The notes under the pieces are model-generated. The model was given only the letters and a program-made list of their open reading frames with translations. It was not told where the DNA came from and did no database searches. A stretch of DNA of 18,568 bases from Pseudomonadota bacterium (GTDB lineage Bacteria > Pseudomonadota > Alphaproteobacteria > Elsterales > Elsteraceae): contig JACQAI010000393.1 of the NCBI GenBank assembly GCA_016195115.1, positions 1-18,568 on the forward strand. Reading direction: 5' to 3'. Both the position numbers and the translations under genes were made by a program. Within the stretch, counting starts at the first letter, position 1. Every line of letters begins with the position of its first letter. Of the stretch, positions 1 through 8,006 are shown piece by piece.

Positions 1-228
1 CTGACCAGCGCCCAGATCGAGGAGATGTACCGCTATCTCGCGATCGCCAACTACGAGGATCGGTTCGTCATCCCGACCACCCATCGCGAGTACGCCGAGA
101 ATGCCTTCGACATGAAGTCGTCGTGCGGCTTCAGCTTCGGCAACGGCTGCTCGGGCGGCAACGACACCGGCCTGTTCGGGCTGCACAAGCACAAGCACGG
201 CGTCAAGGCGCCGGCGGAGGTCGAGTGA
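1..228 (+). CDS. narH: Respiratory nitrate reductase beta subunit, C-terminal end (partial)
   Basis: The last 75 codons of NarH are present, open from base 1 to the TGA at 226-228. NarH is the iron-sulfur subunit of the membrane-bound nitrate reductase NarGHI. It passes electrons from the NarI haems to the molybdenum site in NarG. The visible part carries the conserved tail of the family: the stretch around IPTTHREYAEN followed by SCGFSFGNGCSGG. The cysteine clusters that bind the iron-sulfur centres lie upstream of the window. The gene ends one base before the narJ start, as expected for a narGHJI operon. The identification rests on this C-terminal motif and on the following narJ and narI. 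Confidence 0.93.
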   Translation: MTSAQIEEMYRYLAIANYEDRFVIPTTHREYAENAFDMKSSCGFSFGNGCSGGNDTGLFGLHKHKHGVKAPAEVE

Positions 229-229
229 C

Positions 230-895
230 ATGAAGACGTTCAAAGTGCTGGCGGCCCTGCTCGGCTACCCGGAGCCCGAGCTGATCGCGGCGCTGCCCGA
301 GCTCGTGGCCGCGCTGACTGACGAGGACCTGGTGCCGCAGCGGGCACGCGCCGGCGTCAGCCGGCTGATCGACGACCTGGCCGCCGCCGACCTCTACGAC
401 GCCCAGGAGCGCTACGTCGCGCTGTTCGACCGCACGCGGGCGCTGTCGCTGCACCTCTTCGAGCACATCCACGGCGAGTCGCGCGATCGCGGCCAGGCGA
501 TGGTTGACCTCGCGACGATGTACCGGCTGCACGGGCTCGAGATCGGCGTCGGCGAGCTGCCCGACTATCTGCCGCTGTTCCTCGAGTTCCTGGGCGAGCT
601 GCCCGAGCACGCCGCGCGCTCGATGCTGGCCGAGGCCAGCCACGTCATCGCCGCGCTGGGCCAGCGCCTGGCCGAGCGCGACAGCCGCTATGCCGGCCTG
701 TTCGAGGCGCTGACTGCGCTGGCCAAGCCGGATGCCGCCGCGGTCGCCGCGCTGCTCGAGCGTCCGGTCGCAGATCCGGAGGACCTCGCGGCGCTCGACC
801 GCGACTGGGAGGAAAGCGCGGTGCAGTTCGCCGGCGCCCCCGCTCCCGGCTGCGCCGGCACCGCGAGCCCGACCCAACCCGTTGCCGCGAGGTGA
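230..895 (+). CDS. narJ: Nitrate reductase molybdenum cofactor assembly chaperone NarJ
   Basis: A 221-residue protein of the NarJ/TorD family. NarJ binds apo-NarG in the cytoplasm and holds it until the molybdenum cofactor and iron-sulfur cluster are inserted; it is not part of the final enzyme. It is largely helical, with the family signature around residues 66-91 (FDRTRALSLHLFEHIHGE followed by SRDRGQAM) and a second conserved patch, ELPDYLPLFLEFL, near 109-121. The last 20 or so residues are low-complexity Ala/Pro/Gly and are probably disordered. The ATG is one base after the narH stop, with a GGAGG about 12 bases upstream. Length is normal for the family, and position between narH and narI makes the call secure. 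Confidence 0.95.
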   Translation: MKTFKVLAALLGYPEPELIAALPELVAALTDEDLVPQRARAGVSRLIDDLAAADLYDAQERYVALFDRTRALSLHLFEHIHGESRDRGQAMVDLATMYRLHGLEIGVGELPDYLPLFLEFLGELPEHAARSMLAEASHVIAALGQRLAERDSRYAGLFEALTALAKPDAAAVAALLERPVADPEDLAALDRDWEESAVQFAGAPAPGCAGTASPTQPVAAR

Positions 896-898
896 GCC

Positions 899-1618
899 AT
901 GCCGGGCGCCGTGCACGATTTCCTGTTCGGCTACTACCCCTACATCGCGCTGAGCGTGTTCCTGCTCGGCAGTCTGCTGCGCTTCGATCGCGAGCAATAC
1001 ACCTGGCGGAGCGGCTCCAGCCAACTGCTGCGCCGGCGCATGCTGCGGGTCGGCAGCAACCTGTTCCACATCGGCATCCTGCTCCTGATGGTCGGCCATT
1101 TCGTCGGGCTGCTGACGCCGTCCGCGGTCTACCACGCGCTCGGTCTGACGACCTCGGCCAAGCAGATCCTCGCGATGGTCGCCGGCGGCGTGTTCGGCAC
1201 CATGTGCTTCATCGGGCTGACCATGCTGGTGCTGCGCCGGCTGATCGATCCGCGGATCCGCGCCACCAGCAGCCCGATGGACATCGCGATGCTGCTGCTC
1301 ATCTATGTCCAGCTGATCCTCGGCCTCGTGACCATCCCGGTGTCGATGCATCACCTCGACGGCGCGAACATGGTCAAGCTGGCCGACTGGGCGCAACACG
1401 TCGTCACCCTGCGGCCGGGCGCGGCGGCTTTCCTCGCCGACGTCGACTGGATCTTCAAGCTGCACATCTTCCTCGGCCTGACGATCTTCCTGATGTTCCC
1501 GTTCAGCCGGCTGGTGCACATCTGGAGCGCGCCCGTGTGGTACCTTGGTCGGCGCTATCAGGTGGTGCGCCGGCGCACACCGACCGCTGCCCCGCGGAGT
1601 GCGCGGCCATGGGTCTGA
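899..1618 (+). CDS. narI: Respiratory nitrate reductase gamma subunit (di-haem cytochrome b)
   Basis: A 239-residue membrane protein with about five transmembrane helices. NarI oxidises quinol at the membrane and delivers electrons through two b-type haems to NarH. The four expected haem-ligand histidines can be placed. H57 and H67 lie in the helix around NLFHIGILLLMVGHF. H189 and H207 lie in the helix around FKLHIFLGLTIF. The conserved SMHHLDG loop is at 149-155. The C-terminal end from about residue 215 is Arg-rich and probably cytoplasmic. A GAGGTGA ribosome site precedes the ATG. The stop overlaps the next gene's start by 10 bases, which points to translational coupling. Confidence 0.95.
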   Translation: MPGAVHDFLFGYYPYIALSVFLLGSLLRFDREQYTWRSGSSQLLRRRMLRVGSNLFHIGILLLMVGHFVGLLTPSAVYHALGLTTSAKQILAMVAGGVFGTMCFIGLTMLVLRRLIDPRIRATSSPMDIAMLLLIYVQLILGLVTIPVSMHHLDGANMVKLADWAQHVVTLRPGAAAFLADVDWIFKLHIFLGLTIFLMFPFSRLVHIWSAPVWYLGRRYQVVRRRTPTAAPRSARPWV

Positions 1619-2406
1619 CGGTCAACGGCATCGCGGTCGACGAGGCGGCGATCGACGCCGAGGTGCAGTATCATCCAGCGGCCGACCTGACGGCGGCGCG
1701 CGCCGCCGCGGCGCGCGCGCTCGTCGTGCGCGAGCTGCTGCTGCAGCAGACGGCGCGGCTCGGCATCGACGAGCCGGATCCCGGCGAGCCCGGCGAGACC
1801 CGCGAGGACGGGCTGATCCGCGCGCTGTTCGCCCGCGAGCTGCGCCTACCCGAGGCCGACGACGCGACCTGCCGACGCTACTATGCGCGCAACCGCAAGC
1901 GCTTCAGCAGCCCCGACCTGTACGAAGGCGCCCATATCCTGTTCGCCGCGGCGCCCGACGACGACGCCGCGCGCGCCGACGCCAGGACCAAGGCCGAGGC
2001 GGTGCTGGCACGGCTCGCGACCGAACCCCGCGCGTTCGACGCGCTGGCGCGCGCGCTGTCGGCGTGTCCGTCGGGCAAGGACGGCGGTCGGCTGGGGCAG
2101 GTCGCGCGCGGCGACACCGCGCCCGAGCTCGAGACCTTCCTGTTCGCCCTCGAGCCCGGCCAGCTCTGTCCGCTGCCGGTCGCGACGCGCTACGGCATCC
2201 ACGTCATCCGCCTCGATCGCAAGGTCGAAGGTCGCGAGCTGCCCTACGAGCAGGCGGCGGACCGCATTGCCGCCTACCTGACCGAGCAGGCCTGGCGCCG
2301 CGCGGCGCGCCAATACGTCACGCTCCTGGTCGGCCAGGCCGACATCGGCGGCGTCGCGCCCGAGACGCTGGGGTTGCTCGGCACGACGTCGCCGCTGGTG
2401 CAATGA
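1609..2406 (+). CDS. PpiC/NifM-type peptidyl-prolyl cis-trans isomerase of the nar operon
   Basis: A 265-residue protein. Its N-terminal half is helical and Ala-rich, resembling the chaperone part of NifM/SurA-like proteins. A parvulin (PpiC-type rotamase) domain lies at about residues 104-205. Recognisable pieces of the domain are EGAHILFA, the segment ACPSGKDGGRLGQVARGD, and TRYGIHVIRL. There is no signal peptide or membrane segment, so it should act in the cytoplasm. A PpiC-type gene directly after narI is known from other nitrate reducers such as Pseudomonas aeruginosa. By analogy with NifM it may help fold or mature the reductase, but the client is an inference. The ATG at 1609 lies inside the narI end and has a GGAG upstream. 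An in-frame extension further upstream would only read through narI in another frame. Confidence 0.88.
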   Translation: MGLTVNGIAVDEAAIDAEVQYHPAADLTAARAAAARALVVRELLLQQTARLGIDEPDPGEPGETREDGLIRALFARELRLPEADDATCRRYYARNRKRFSSPDLYEGAHILFAAAPDDDAARADARTKAEAVLARLATEPRAFDALARALSACPSGKDGGRLGQVARGDTAPELETFLFALEPGQLCPLPVATRYGIHVIRLDRKVEGRELPYEQAADRIAAYLTEQAWRRAARQYVTLLVGQADIGGVAPETLGLLGTTSPLVQ

Positions 2407-2407
2407 C

Positions 2408-3595
2408 GTGGACCAGGTCTTGACGCCGCCGCGCGTGGCGCTGTTCGAGTTCGGCTTCCGGCCCTTCTTCCTGCTGGCCAGCCTCTACGCCGCGCTCGCC
2501 GTCCCGACGTGGCTCCTGGTGATGACCGGTGTCGTCGTGCTGCCGACCAACCTGTCGGCGATGCAGTGGCACGGCCACGAGATGGTGTTCGGTTTCGCGC
2601 TCGCCGGCATCACGGGGTTCTACCTCACCGCGGTGCCGAACTGGACCGGCGCGCCGCCGGTGCGCGGCGGACGACTCATGATCCTGGTCGCGCTGTGGCT
2701 CGCCGGACGCGCCGCGATGTGGAATTCCGCGGCGCTCCCCGCGTCCGTGGTCGCCGCCGCCGAGCTCGCCCTGCTGCCGGTGCTCGCGGCCTTCGTGCTG
2801 CCTGCGCTGGTCGCGGCCAAACGGCCGCGCAACCTGATCTTCCTCGTCATTCCGCTGGCGCTCGAGACCGCCATTCTGCTGGTCCATCTCGAGCCGCTGG
2901 GCTGGGCCGACGACAGCGCGTGGACCGGTCTGCAACTCGGCATCGACCTCGCGCTGCTGCTCATCACCGTGATCGGCGGCCGCATCGTGCCGACGTTCAC
3001 GGCCAACGCGTTGCGCGCGCGTGGCGAGATTCGGTTGCCGCGCACGCCCCCGCTGCTCGACCGGCTCGCCATCCTCTCGATGCTCGCGATGCTGATCGCT
3101 GACCTGACCGAGCGTGCGCCCTGGATCGGGATCGCCGCGCTCGCGGCCGCGCTGCTCAACGCTGTGCGCCTCAGCGGCTGGTGCACGCCGCGCACGCTCG
3201 ACTCGCCGCTGTTGTGGGTGCTCCATCTCGGCTATGGCTGGTTGGTCGCGGGGTTGGCCCTCAAGGCGGCGGCTGGCTTGACCGATCTGGTGCCCGCGAC
3301 CGCGGCGCTGCACGCGCTCACGGTCGGCGCCGTCGGCACCATGATGATGGCCGTAATGTCGCGCGCCGCGCTCGGCCACACGGGCCGCCCGCTGGTCGCG
3401 CATCCGGTCGTCGTCGCGGCCTACGGGCTGGTCAGCCTGGCGGCGCTGCTGCGGATCGCGGCGGCCGTCTCGCCGTCGCTCTATCTGGCGCTGGTCGAAA
3501 CCTCGGGCGCGCTGTGGACGCTCGCGTTCGTGCTGTTTCTGTCGATCTACGCGCCGATCCTGGTGCGGCCGCGCATCGACGGAAATCCCGGCTGA
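2408..3595 (+). CDS. nnrS: NnrS family haem/copper membrane protein
   Basis: A 395-residue, very hydrophobic protein with about twelve membrane helices. It begins with the family motif FEFGFRPFFLLASLYA near the N-terminus. Further conserved features are MQWHGHEMVFGFALAGITGF (about residues 54-73), IGGRIVPTFTANALR (about 188-202), HALTVGAVGTMMMAVMSR (about 302-319) and LGHTGRP nearby. NnrS is a haem- and copper-containing inner-membrane protein linked to denitrification and to protection against nitrosative stress in several proteobacteria; its exact chemistry is not settled. The start is a GTG one base after the ppiC stop, with only a weak ribosome site, so coupling to the upstream gene is likely. 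Location at the end of a nar operon fits handling of nitric oxide made during nitrate/nitrite respiration. Confidence 0.9.
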   Translation: MDQVLTPPRVALFEFGFRPFFLLASLYAALAVPTWLLVMTGVVVLPTNLSAMQWHGHEMVFGFALAGITGFYLTAVPNWTGAPPVRGGRLMILVALWLAGRAAMWNSAALPASVVAAAELALLPVLAAFVLPALVAAKRPRNLIFLVIPLALETAILLVHLEPLGWADDSAWTGLQLGIDLALLLITVIGGRIVPTFTANALRARGEIRLPRTPPLLDRLAILSMLAMLIADLTERAPWIGIAALAAALLNAVRLSGWCTPRTLDSPLLWVLHLGYGWLVAGLALKAAAGLTDLVPATAALHALTVGAVGTMMMAVMSRAALGHTGRPLVAHPVVVAAYGLVSLAALLRIAAAVSPSLYLALVETSGALWTLAFVLFLSIYAPILVRPRIDGNPG

Positions 3596-3601
3596 TCGGC
3601 G

Positions 3602-4381
3602 TCAGCCGCGCGGCGCGACCAGGTCGCGATAGGCGTGCCAGGTGGCGTGGCCGATCAGCGGCAACGCGACGATCAGGCCCAGGAAGAAGGTGACGATCCC
3701 GAGCCCGGTGATCAGCACGATCAATGCCGCCCAGCCGGTCATGACACGCGGATTGGTCGTGCACGCCTTCCAGCTCGTGATCATTGCGGTGACGATGTCG
3801 ATCTCGCGGTCGAGCAGCATCGGCAAGCTGATGGCGCTGATCATGAACACGAACGTCGCGAGCAGTCCGCCGACCGCGTTGCTGACGACCAGGAACGGCA
3901 GGTTGTCGACGTTGAACAGGATCGATGTGAAGAACGCGCCGAACGGCGGCGGATTGAGGCCGAAGAACAGTGCAAAGACCAGCAGCGCCAGCCGGACCCA
4001 GGCGAGCAGGAGCAGCATCAGGACGAGGCCCATCAGGGCGATCTGGGTCGGGTTGCGCCGGAACCCGGCGACCGCCATGAACAGGCTGACGGGCTCGCCC
4101 GCCTCGTGGCGCCGGCTGATCTCGTAGAGCCCGACGGCGATCAACGGCGCCACGAACATGAAGCCGCCGAGCAACGGCAGCATCGCGGCATAGCGGCCGT
4201 CGAGAAACACCAGCACCGTCAGCACGTAGCTCGCGAAGGCGCACAGCAGGCCGGGCGCCAGGCTGGCCGCCGGGCTGCGCCGGATGTCGGCCCAGGCGGC
4301 GCTCAGCCAACGTCCGGTCGGATCGGACGCCAGCCGGCGCACGGTGACGTGTTCGCCCTCGAGCGCTTGGGCAGCCGGCAT
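3602..4381 (-). CDS. DUF2189 family multi-pass membrane protein
   Basis: A 259-residue membrane protein with about six hydrophobic segments (roughly 42-60, 66-86, 113-143, 163-190, 216-233 and 229-245). The second half matches the DUF2189 pattern: ISLPMLLDREID (about 184-195), SWKACTTNP (203-211), then GLIVALPLIGHATWHAYRDL at the end (about 235-253). DUF2189 proteins are common in alphaproteobacteria and are often near cytochrome oxidase genes, but no biochemical role is established that I can name. The ribosome site is very strong (AGGAGGGAGG just before ATG). It faces nnrS tail to tail with a 6-base gap. It follows the small membrane gene at 4402-4614 by 20 bases, so the two probably share a transcript running away from ccoN. 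Confidence 0.82.
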   Translation of the reverse strand: MPAAQALEGEHVTVRRLASDPTGRWLSAAWADIRRSPAASLAPGLLCAFASYVLTVLVFLDGRYAAMLPLLGGFMFVAPLIAVGLYEISRRHEAGEPVSLFMAVAGFRRNPTQIALMGLVLMLLLLAWVRLALLVFALFFGLNPPPFGAFFTSILFNVDNLPFLVVSNAVGGLLATFVFMISAISLPMLLDREIDIVTAMITSWKACTTNPRVMTGWAALIVLITGLGIVTFFLGLIVALPLIGHATWHAYRDLVAPRG

Positions 4382-4401
4382 GCCTCCCTCCTCCCCGAAG
4401 C

Positions 4402-4614
4402 CTACGGCAACAGCCGATCGAGATAGCGCCAGCCGACGAGCAGGCTGAAGCCCGCGAAGGCCAGGCCGGCGAAGTAGGTAAAATCGTCCTCGGCTCGCCC
4501 CCCGAGCAGGAGCCCGAGCACGAACAGCGCGATCACGACGATGCCGACCAGGACCGGCAACGCCGCCCGCGCCCCAACGTGGCGGTCGCTGGTCGCCTGA
4601 GCCGTCCTTGCCAT
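4402..4614 (-). CDS. Small two-helix membrane protein, unknown function
   Basis: A 70-residue protein that I do not recognise as a named family. A hydrophilic N-terminus of about 17 residues precedes a first membrane helix at about 19-38 (LPVLVGIVVIALFVLGLLLG). A short acidic loop (RAEDDF) follows, then a second helix at about 47-62, and the protein ends with a basic/aromatic tail (WRYLDRLLP). The ATG at 4614 is chosen because it has a GAGGGGG ribosome site nine to ten bases upstream. An ATG 30 bases further upstream is in frame but has no such site. The gene lies divergently from ccoN, 57 bases from the FNR-type box. Small membrane subunits are common in oxidase complexes, so an oxidase-associated role is possible, but this is an inference from position only. 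Confidence 0.6.
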   Translation of the reverse strand: MARTAQATSDRHVGARAALPVLVGIVVIALFVLGLLLGGRAEDDFTYFAGLAFAGFSLLVGWRYLDRLLP

Positions 4615-4670
4615 GGCAATTCCCCCTCGCACGATTACCGCCACGCTACGGGCGATGCCGCACCTCGGAA

Positions 4671-4684
4671 TTGATCCAGGTCAA
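4671..4684. promoter_or_regulatory. FNR/Anr/FixK-type binding site between the divergent membrane genes and ccoN
   Basis: The sequence TTGAT-CCAG-GTCAA matches the FNR-family palindrome TTGAT-N4-ATCAA with one mismatch. It is the clearest control signal in the 131-base gap 4615-4745. Its centre is about 68 bases before the ccoN ATG. A class II arrangement would place the transcription start near 4719, with a weak -10 (CTTGAT, 4707-4712). Because the site is symmetric it could also serve the small membrane gene on the other strand. Known biology: cbb3 operons are typically switched on by FNR, Anr or FixK when oxygen falls. The site itself is seen; its use is inferred. Confidence 0.8.
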
Positions 4685-4745
4685 ACCGCCGCGGGGGGAT
4701 TTCTGGCTTGATCGGCGCCGCCATCGCACCGGGAAACGCCCAATC

Positions 4746-6203
4746 ATGACCACCGTTTCGACGGCCGCGGCGCCGGACTACAACGACGACGTCGTCCGGC
4801 TCTTTACGGTCGCGGCCGTGTTCTGGGCCGTGGTCGGCATGTCGATGGGCGTCTTCATCGCCTTCCAGCTCGCCTTTCCGGCGCTCAATCTCGACCTGCC
4901 CTGGACGACGTTCGGCCGCTTGCGGCCGGTCCACACCAGCGCCGTCATCTTCGCGTTCGGCGGCAACATGTTGCTCGGGACCTCGTTCCACGTCGTCCAG
5001 CGCACCTGCCGGACGCGACTGTTCGGCGGCTTCGCGGGCGAGTTCGTGTTCTGGGGCTACCAGCTCTTCATCGTGCTGGCGGCGATCGGCTACGTCACCG
5101 GCACGACGCAGAGCCGCGAGTATGCCGAGCCCGAATGGCTGACCGATCTGTGGCTCACCCTCGTCTGGGTGGTCTACATCGTGGTGTTCGTCGGCACGCT
5201 GGTGAAGCGCCGCGAGCCGCACATCTACGTGTCGAACTGGTACTACCTCGCCTTCATGCTGACGATCGCGGTGCTGCACATCGTCAACAATCTGGCGGTG
5301 CCGGTGTCGCCGTTCGGCGCCAAGAGCTATTCGCTGTTCGCCGGCGTGCAGGACGCCATGACGCAGTGGTGGTACGGCCACAACGCCGTCGGCTTCTTCC
5401 TGACCGCCGGCTTCCTCGGCATGATGTACTACTTCCTGCCCAAGCAGGCCGAGCGCCCGATCTATTCGTACCGGCTGTCGATCATCTCCTTCTGGAGCCT
5501 GATCTTCATCTACATCTGGGCGGGCCCGCACCACCTGCACTACACCGCGCTGCCCGACTGGACCCAGACCCTCGGCATGACCTTCTCGGTGATGCTGTGG
5601 ATGCCGTCGTGGGCGAGCGCGATCAACGGCATCATGACCTTGTCGGGCCGCTGGGACCGGCTGCGGACCGATCCGATCCTGCGCTTCATGGTGGTCGCGA
5701 CGGCGTTCTACGGCATGAGCACGTTCGAAGGTCCGCTGATGGCGGTCAAGACCGTCAACGCGCTGTCGCATTACACCGACTGGACGATCAGCCACGTGCA
5801 CTCGGGCGCGCTCGGCTGGAACGCCTTCATCAGCTTCGGCGCGATCTACTATCTGTTCCCGCGGCTGTTCGGCAAACGCGATCTCTACAGCTGGCGTCTG
5901 GTCGAGTGGCACTTCTGGCTCAGCACGATCGGCATCGTGCTCTACATCACCTCGATGTGGACATCGGGCATCATGCAGGGTCTGATGTGGCGCGCCTACG
6001 ACGAGCTCGGCTTCCTGCAGTACAGCTTCGTCGAGACGGTCGCGGCGATGCATCCCTACTACCTGATCCGCGCGCTCGGCGGCTCCGTGTTCCTGAGCGG
6101 CACGATCCTCATGGTCTACAATCTGTGGCGGACCGCGCGGCAAGTCGGGGCGGCGGCGGACGACGCGGCGCCGATCGCCGCGGTCGCCGTGCCGGCGCAC
6201 TGA
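4746..6203 (+). CDS. ccoN: cbb3-type cytochrome c oxidase subunit I
   Basis: A 485-residue catalytic subunit of the high-affinity cbb3 oxidase, with about twelve membrane helices. It reduces oxygen to water at a haem b3-CuB centre. Every key residue can be placed, with near-constant spacing relative to the Pseudomonas stutzeri enzyme. H63 and H352 are low-spin haem b ligands. H212, H262 and H263 are CuB ligands. Y256 is the cross-linked tyrosine, and H350 is the haem b3 ligand. The ATG at 4746 gives the normal length. The open frame extends upstream, but that would cross the FNR box. The ribosome site is weak (GGGAA about 13 bases upstream). The ccoO start follows 9 bases after the stop. Confidence 0.97.
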   Translation: MTTVSTAAAPDYNDDVVRLFTVAAVFWAVVGMSMGVFIAFQLAFPALNLDLPWTTFGRLRPVHTSAVIFAFGGNMLLGTSFHVVQRTCRTRLFGGFAGEFVFWGYQLFIVLAAIGYVTGTTQSREYAEPEWLTDLWLTLVWVVYIVVFVGTLVKRREPHIYVSNWYYLAFMLTIAVLHIVNNLAVPVSPFGAKSYSLFAGVQDAMTQWWYGHNAVGFFLTAGFLGMMYYFLPKQAERPIYSYRLSIISFWSLIFIYIWAGPHHLHYTALPDWTQTLGMTFSVMLWMPSWASAINGIMTLSGRWDRLRTDPILRFMVVATAFYGMSTFEGPLMAVKTVNALSHYTDWTISHVHSGALGWNAFISFGAIYYLFPRLFGKRDLYSWRLVEWHFWLSTIGIVLYITSMWTSGIMQGLMWRAYDELGFLQYSFVETVAAMHPYYLIRALGGSVFLSGTILMVYNLWRTARQVGAAADDAAPIAAVAVPAH

Positions 6204-6212
6204 GGATCCCCG

Positions 6213-6947
<735 letters not shown>

Positions 6948-6957
6948 GGGGAAGGGG

Positions 6958-7131
6958 ATGGCGTTCGATCAACTGGTCGCCCTCACCCGCGTGGTCGGCC
7001 TCGTGCTGTTCCTCGGGTTCTTCCTCGGCGTGCTCGCGTGGGTGTTTCGGCCCGGCAGCCGCCGACTCTACGAGGCGGGCGCGCGGGTCCCCTTCGCCGA
7101 CGACGGCGCGCGGGAGCCGCGCCATGGCTGA
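6958..7131 (+). CDS. ccoQ: cbb3-type cytochrome oxidase subunit CcoQ
   Basis: A 57-residue single-helix protein with a membrane segment at about 10-30 followed by a basic, polar tail. CcoQ (FixQ) is a small accessory subunit that stabilises the association of CcoP with the core oxidase; its sequence is poorly conserved, so position is the main evidence. A strong purine-rich ribosome site (GAGGGGAAGGGG) precedes the ATG. The 3' end overlaps the ccoP start by 8 bases, so translation of the two is likely coupled. The order N-O-Q-P is standard. Confidence 0.92.
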   Translation: MAFDQLVALTRVVGLVLFLGFFLGVLAWVFRPGSRRLYEAGARVPFADDGAREPRHG

Positions 7132-7996
7132 GCGCCATCACGAGATCGATCCGGTCAGCGGCGTGCCGCTCAGCGATCACGAATGGGACGGCATCCGCGA
7201 GCTCGAGACCCGGCCGCCGCGCTGGTGGGTGCTGGTGTACATGGCGTGCTGCGTGTTCGCGATCGGCTACTGGCTGGTCTATCCAGCTTGGCCGACGCTC
7301 AGCGGCTTTACCCAAGGCTGGTTCGCTTGGAGCTCGCGCGGCGCCGCCAACACCCAGCTGCAAGCCGCCGAAGCGGCGCAGGCCGCGCTCAACGACAAGC
7401 TGCGCGCCAGCCCGTTCGACGCGATCGCCAAGGATCCCGAGCTGCTGCGCTTCGCGCTCGCCGGCGGGCGTGCCGCGTTCGTCAACAATTGCGCGCAATG
7501 CCACGGCGCCGGCGCCCAGGGCCAAGGCGGCTACCCGAACCTGCTCGACGACGACTGGCTATGGGGCGGCAAGGCTGCCGACATCGAGCGCACCATCCTG
7601 GTCGGCATCAACTCGACGCATGCCGACACGCGGCTGACCCAGATGCCGGCGTTCGGCACCGCCGGGATCCTCAACCGCCAGCAGATCGACGACGCTGCCG
7701 AGCACGTCCTGTCGCTGAGCAGGCGCCAGACCGATGCCATTGCCGCGGGCCGCGGTCGCACGCTCTACCTGGAGCAGTGCGCGAGCTGCCACGGCACCAA
7801 GGGTGAAGGCAATCGCGAGGTCGGCGGACCGCGGCTCAACGACGCGATCTGGCTGTACGGCGGCGACAAGGCGACGATCGTCCAGACCATCGCACAGACG
7901 CGCCGCGGCGTCATGCCGGCCTGGGAAGGGCGATTGAGCGAGCTCACGATCAAGAAGCTGACGCTTTACGTCCATTCGCTCGGCGGCGGCGAATAG
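7124..7996 (+). CDS. ccoP: cbb3-type cytochrome c oxidase subunit III (di-haem cytochrome c)
   Basis: A 290-residue di-haem c-type cytochrome that receives electrons from soluble cytochrome c and passes them towards CcoO/CcoN. It begins with the CcoP N-terminal region (EIDPVSGVPLSDHEWDGI, about 7-24) and a membrane helix at about 34-54. Two cytochrome c domains follow. The haem motifs are CAQCH (123-127) and CASCH (219-223), with likely axial methionines M174 (QMPAFG) and M264 (VMPAWEG). Length is normal. The start overlaps the ccoQ end. This completes the structural operon; ccoG follows after 10 bases, so the assembly genes are probably on the same transcript. Confidence 0.97.
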   Translation: MAERHHEIDPVSGVPLSDHEWDGIRELETRPPRWWVLVYMACCVFAIGYWLVYPAWPTLSGFTQGWFAWSSRGAANTQLQAAEAAQAALNDKLRASPFDAIAKDPELLRFALAGGRAAFVNNCAQCHGAGAQGQGGYPNLLDDDWLWGGKAADIERTILVGINSTHADTRLTQMPAFGTAGILNRQQIDDAAEHVLSLSRRQTDAIAAGRGRTLYLEQCASCHGTKGEGNREVGGPRLNDAIWLYGGDKATIVQTIAQTRRGVMPAWEGRLSELTIKKLTLYVHSLGGGE

Positions 7997-8006
7997 GGCC
8001 GGCGCG

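Noticed and set aside
203..1519. A 438-residue open frame on the - strand opposite narJ and narI
   Set aside because: Same shadow composition. The + strand carries clear NarJ and NarI motifs over the same bases.
892..2406. A 504-residue NarI-PpiC fusion in one frame
   Set aside because: The first part of this frame is out of frame with NarI. The real narI is in another frame (899-1618), and ppiC starts at 1609.
4708..4720. A second TTGAT half-site downstream of the FNR box
   Set aside because: There is no matching second half (ATCAA) at the required spacing.
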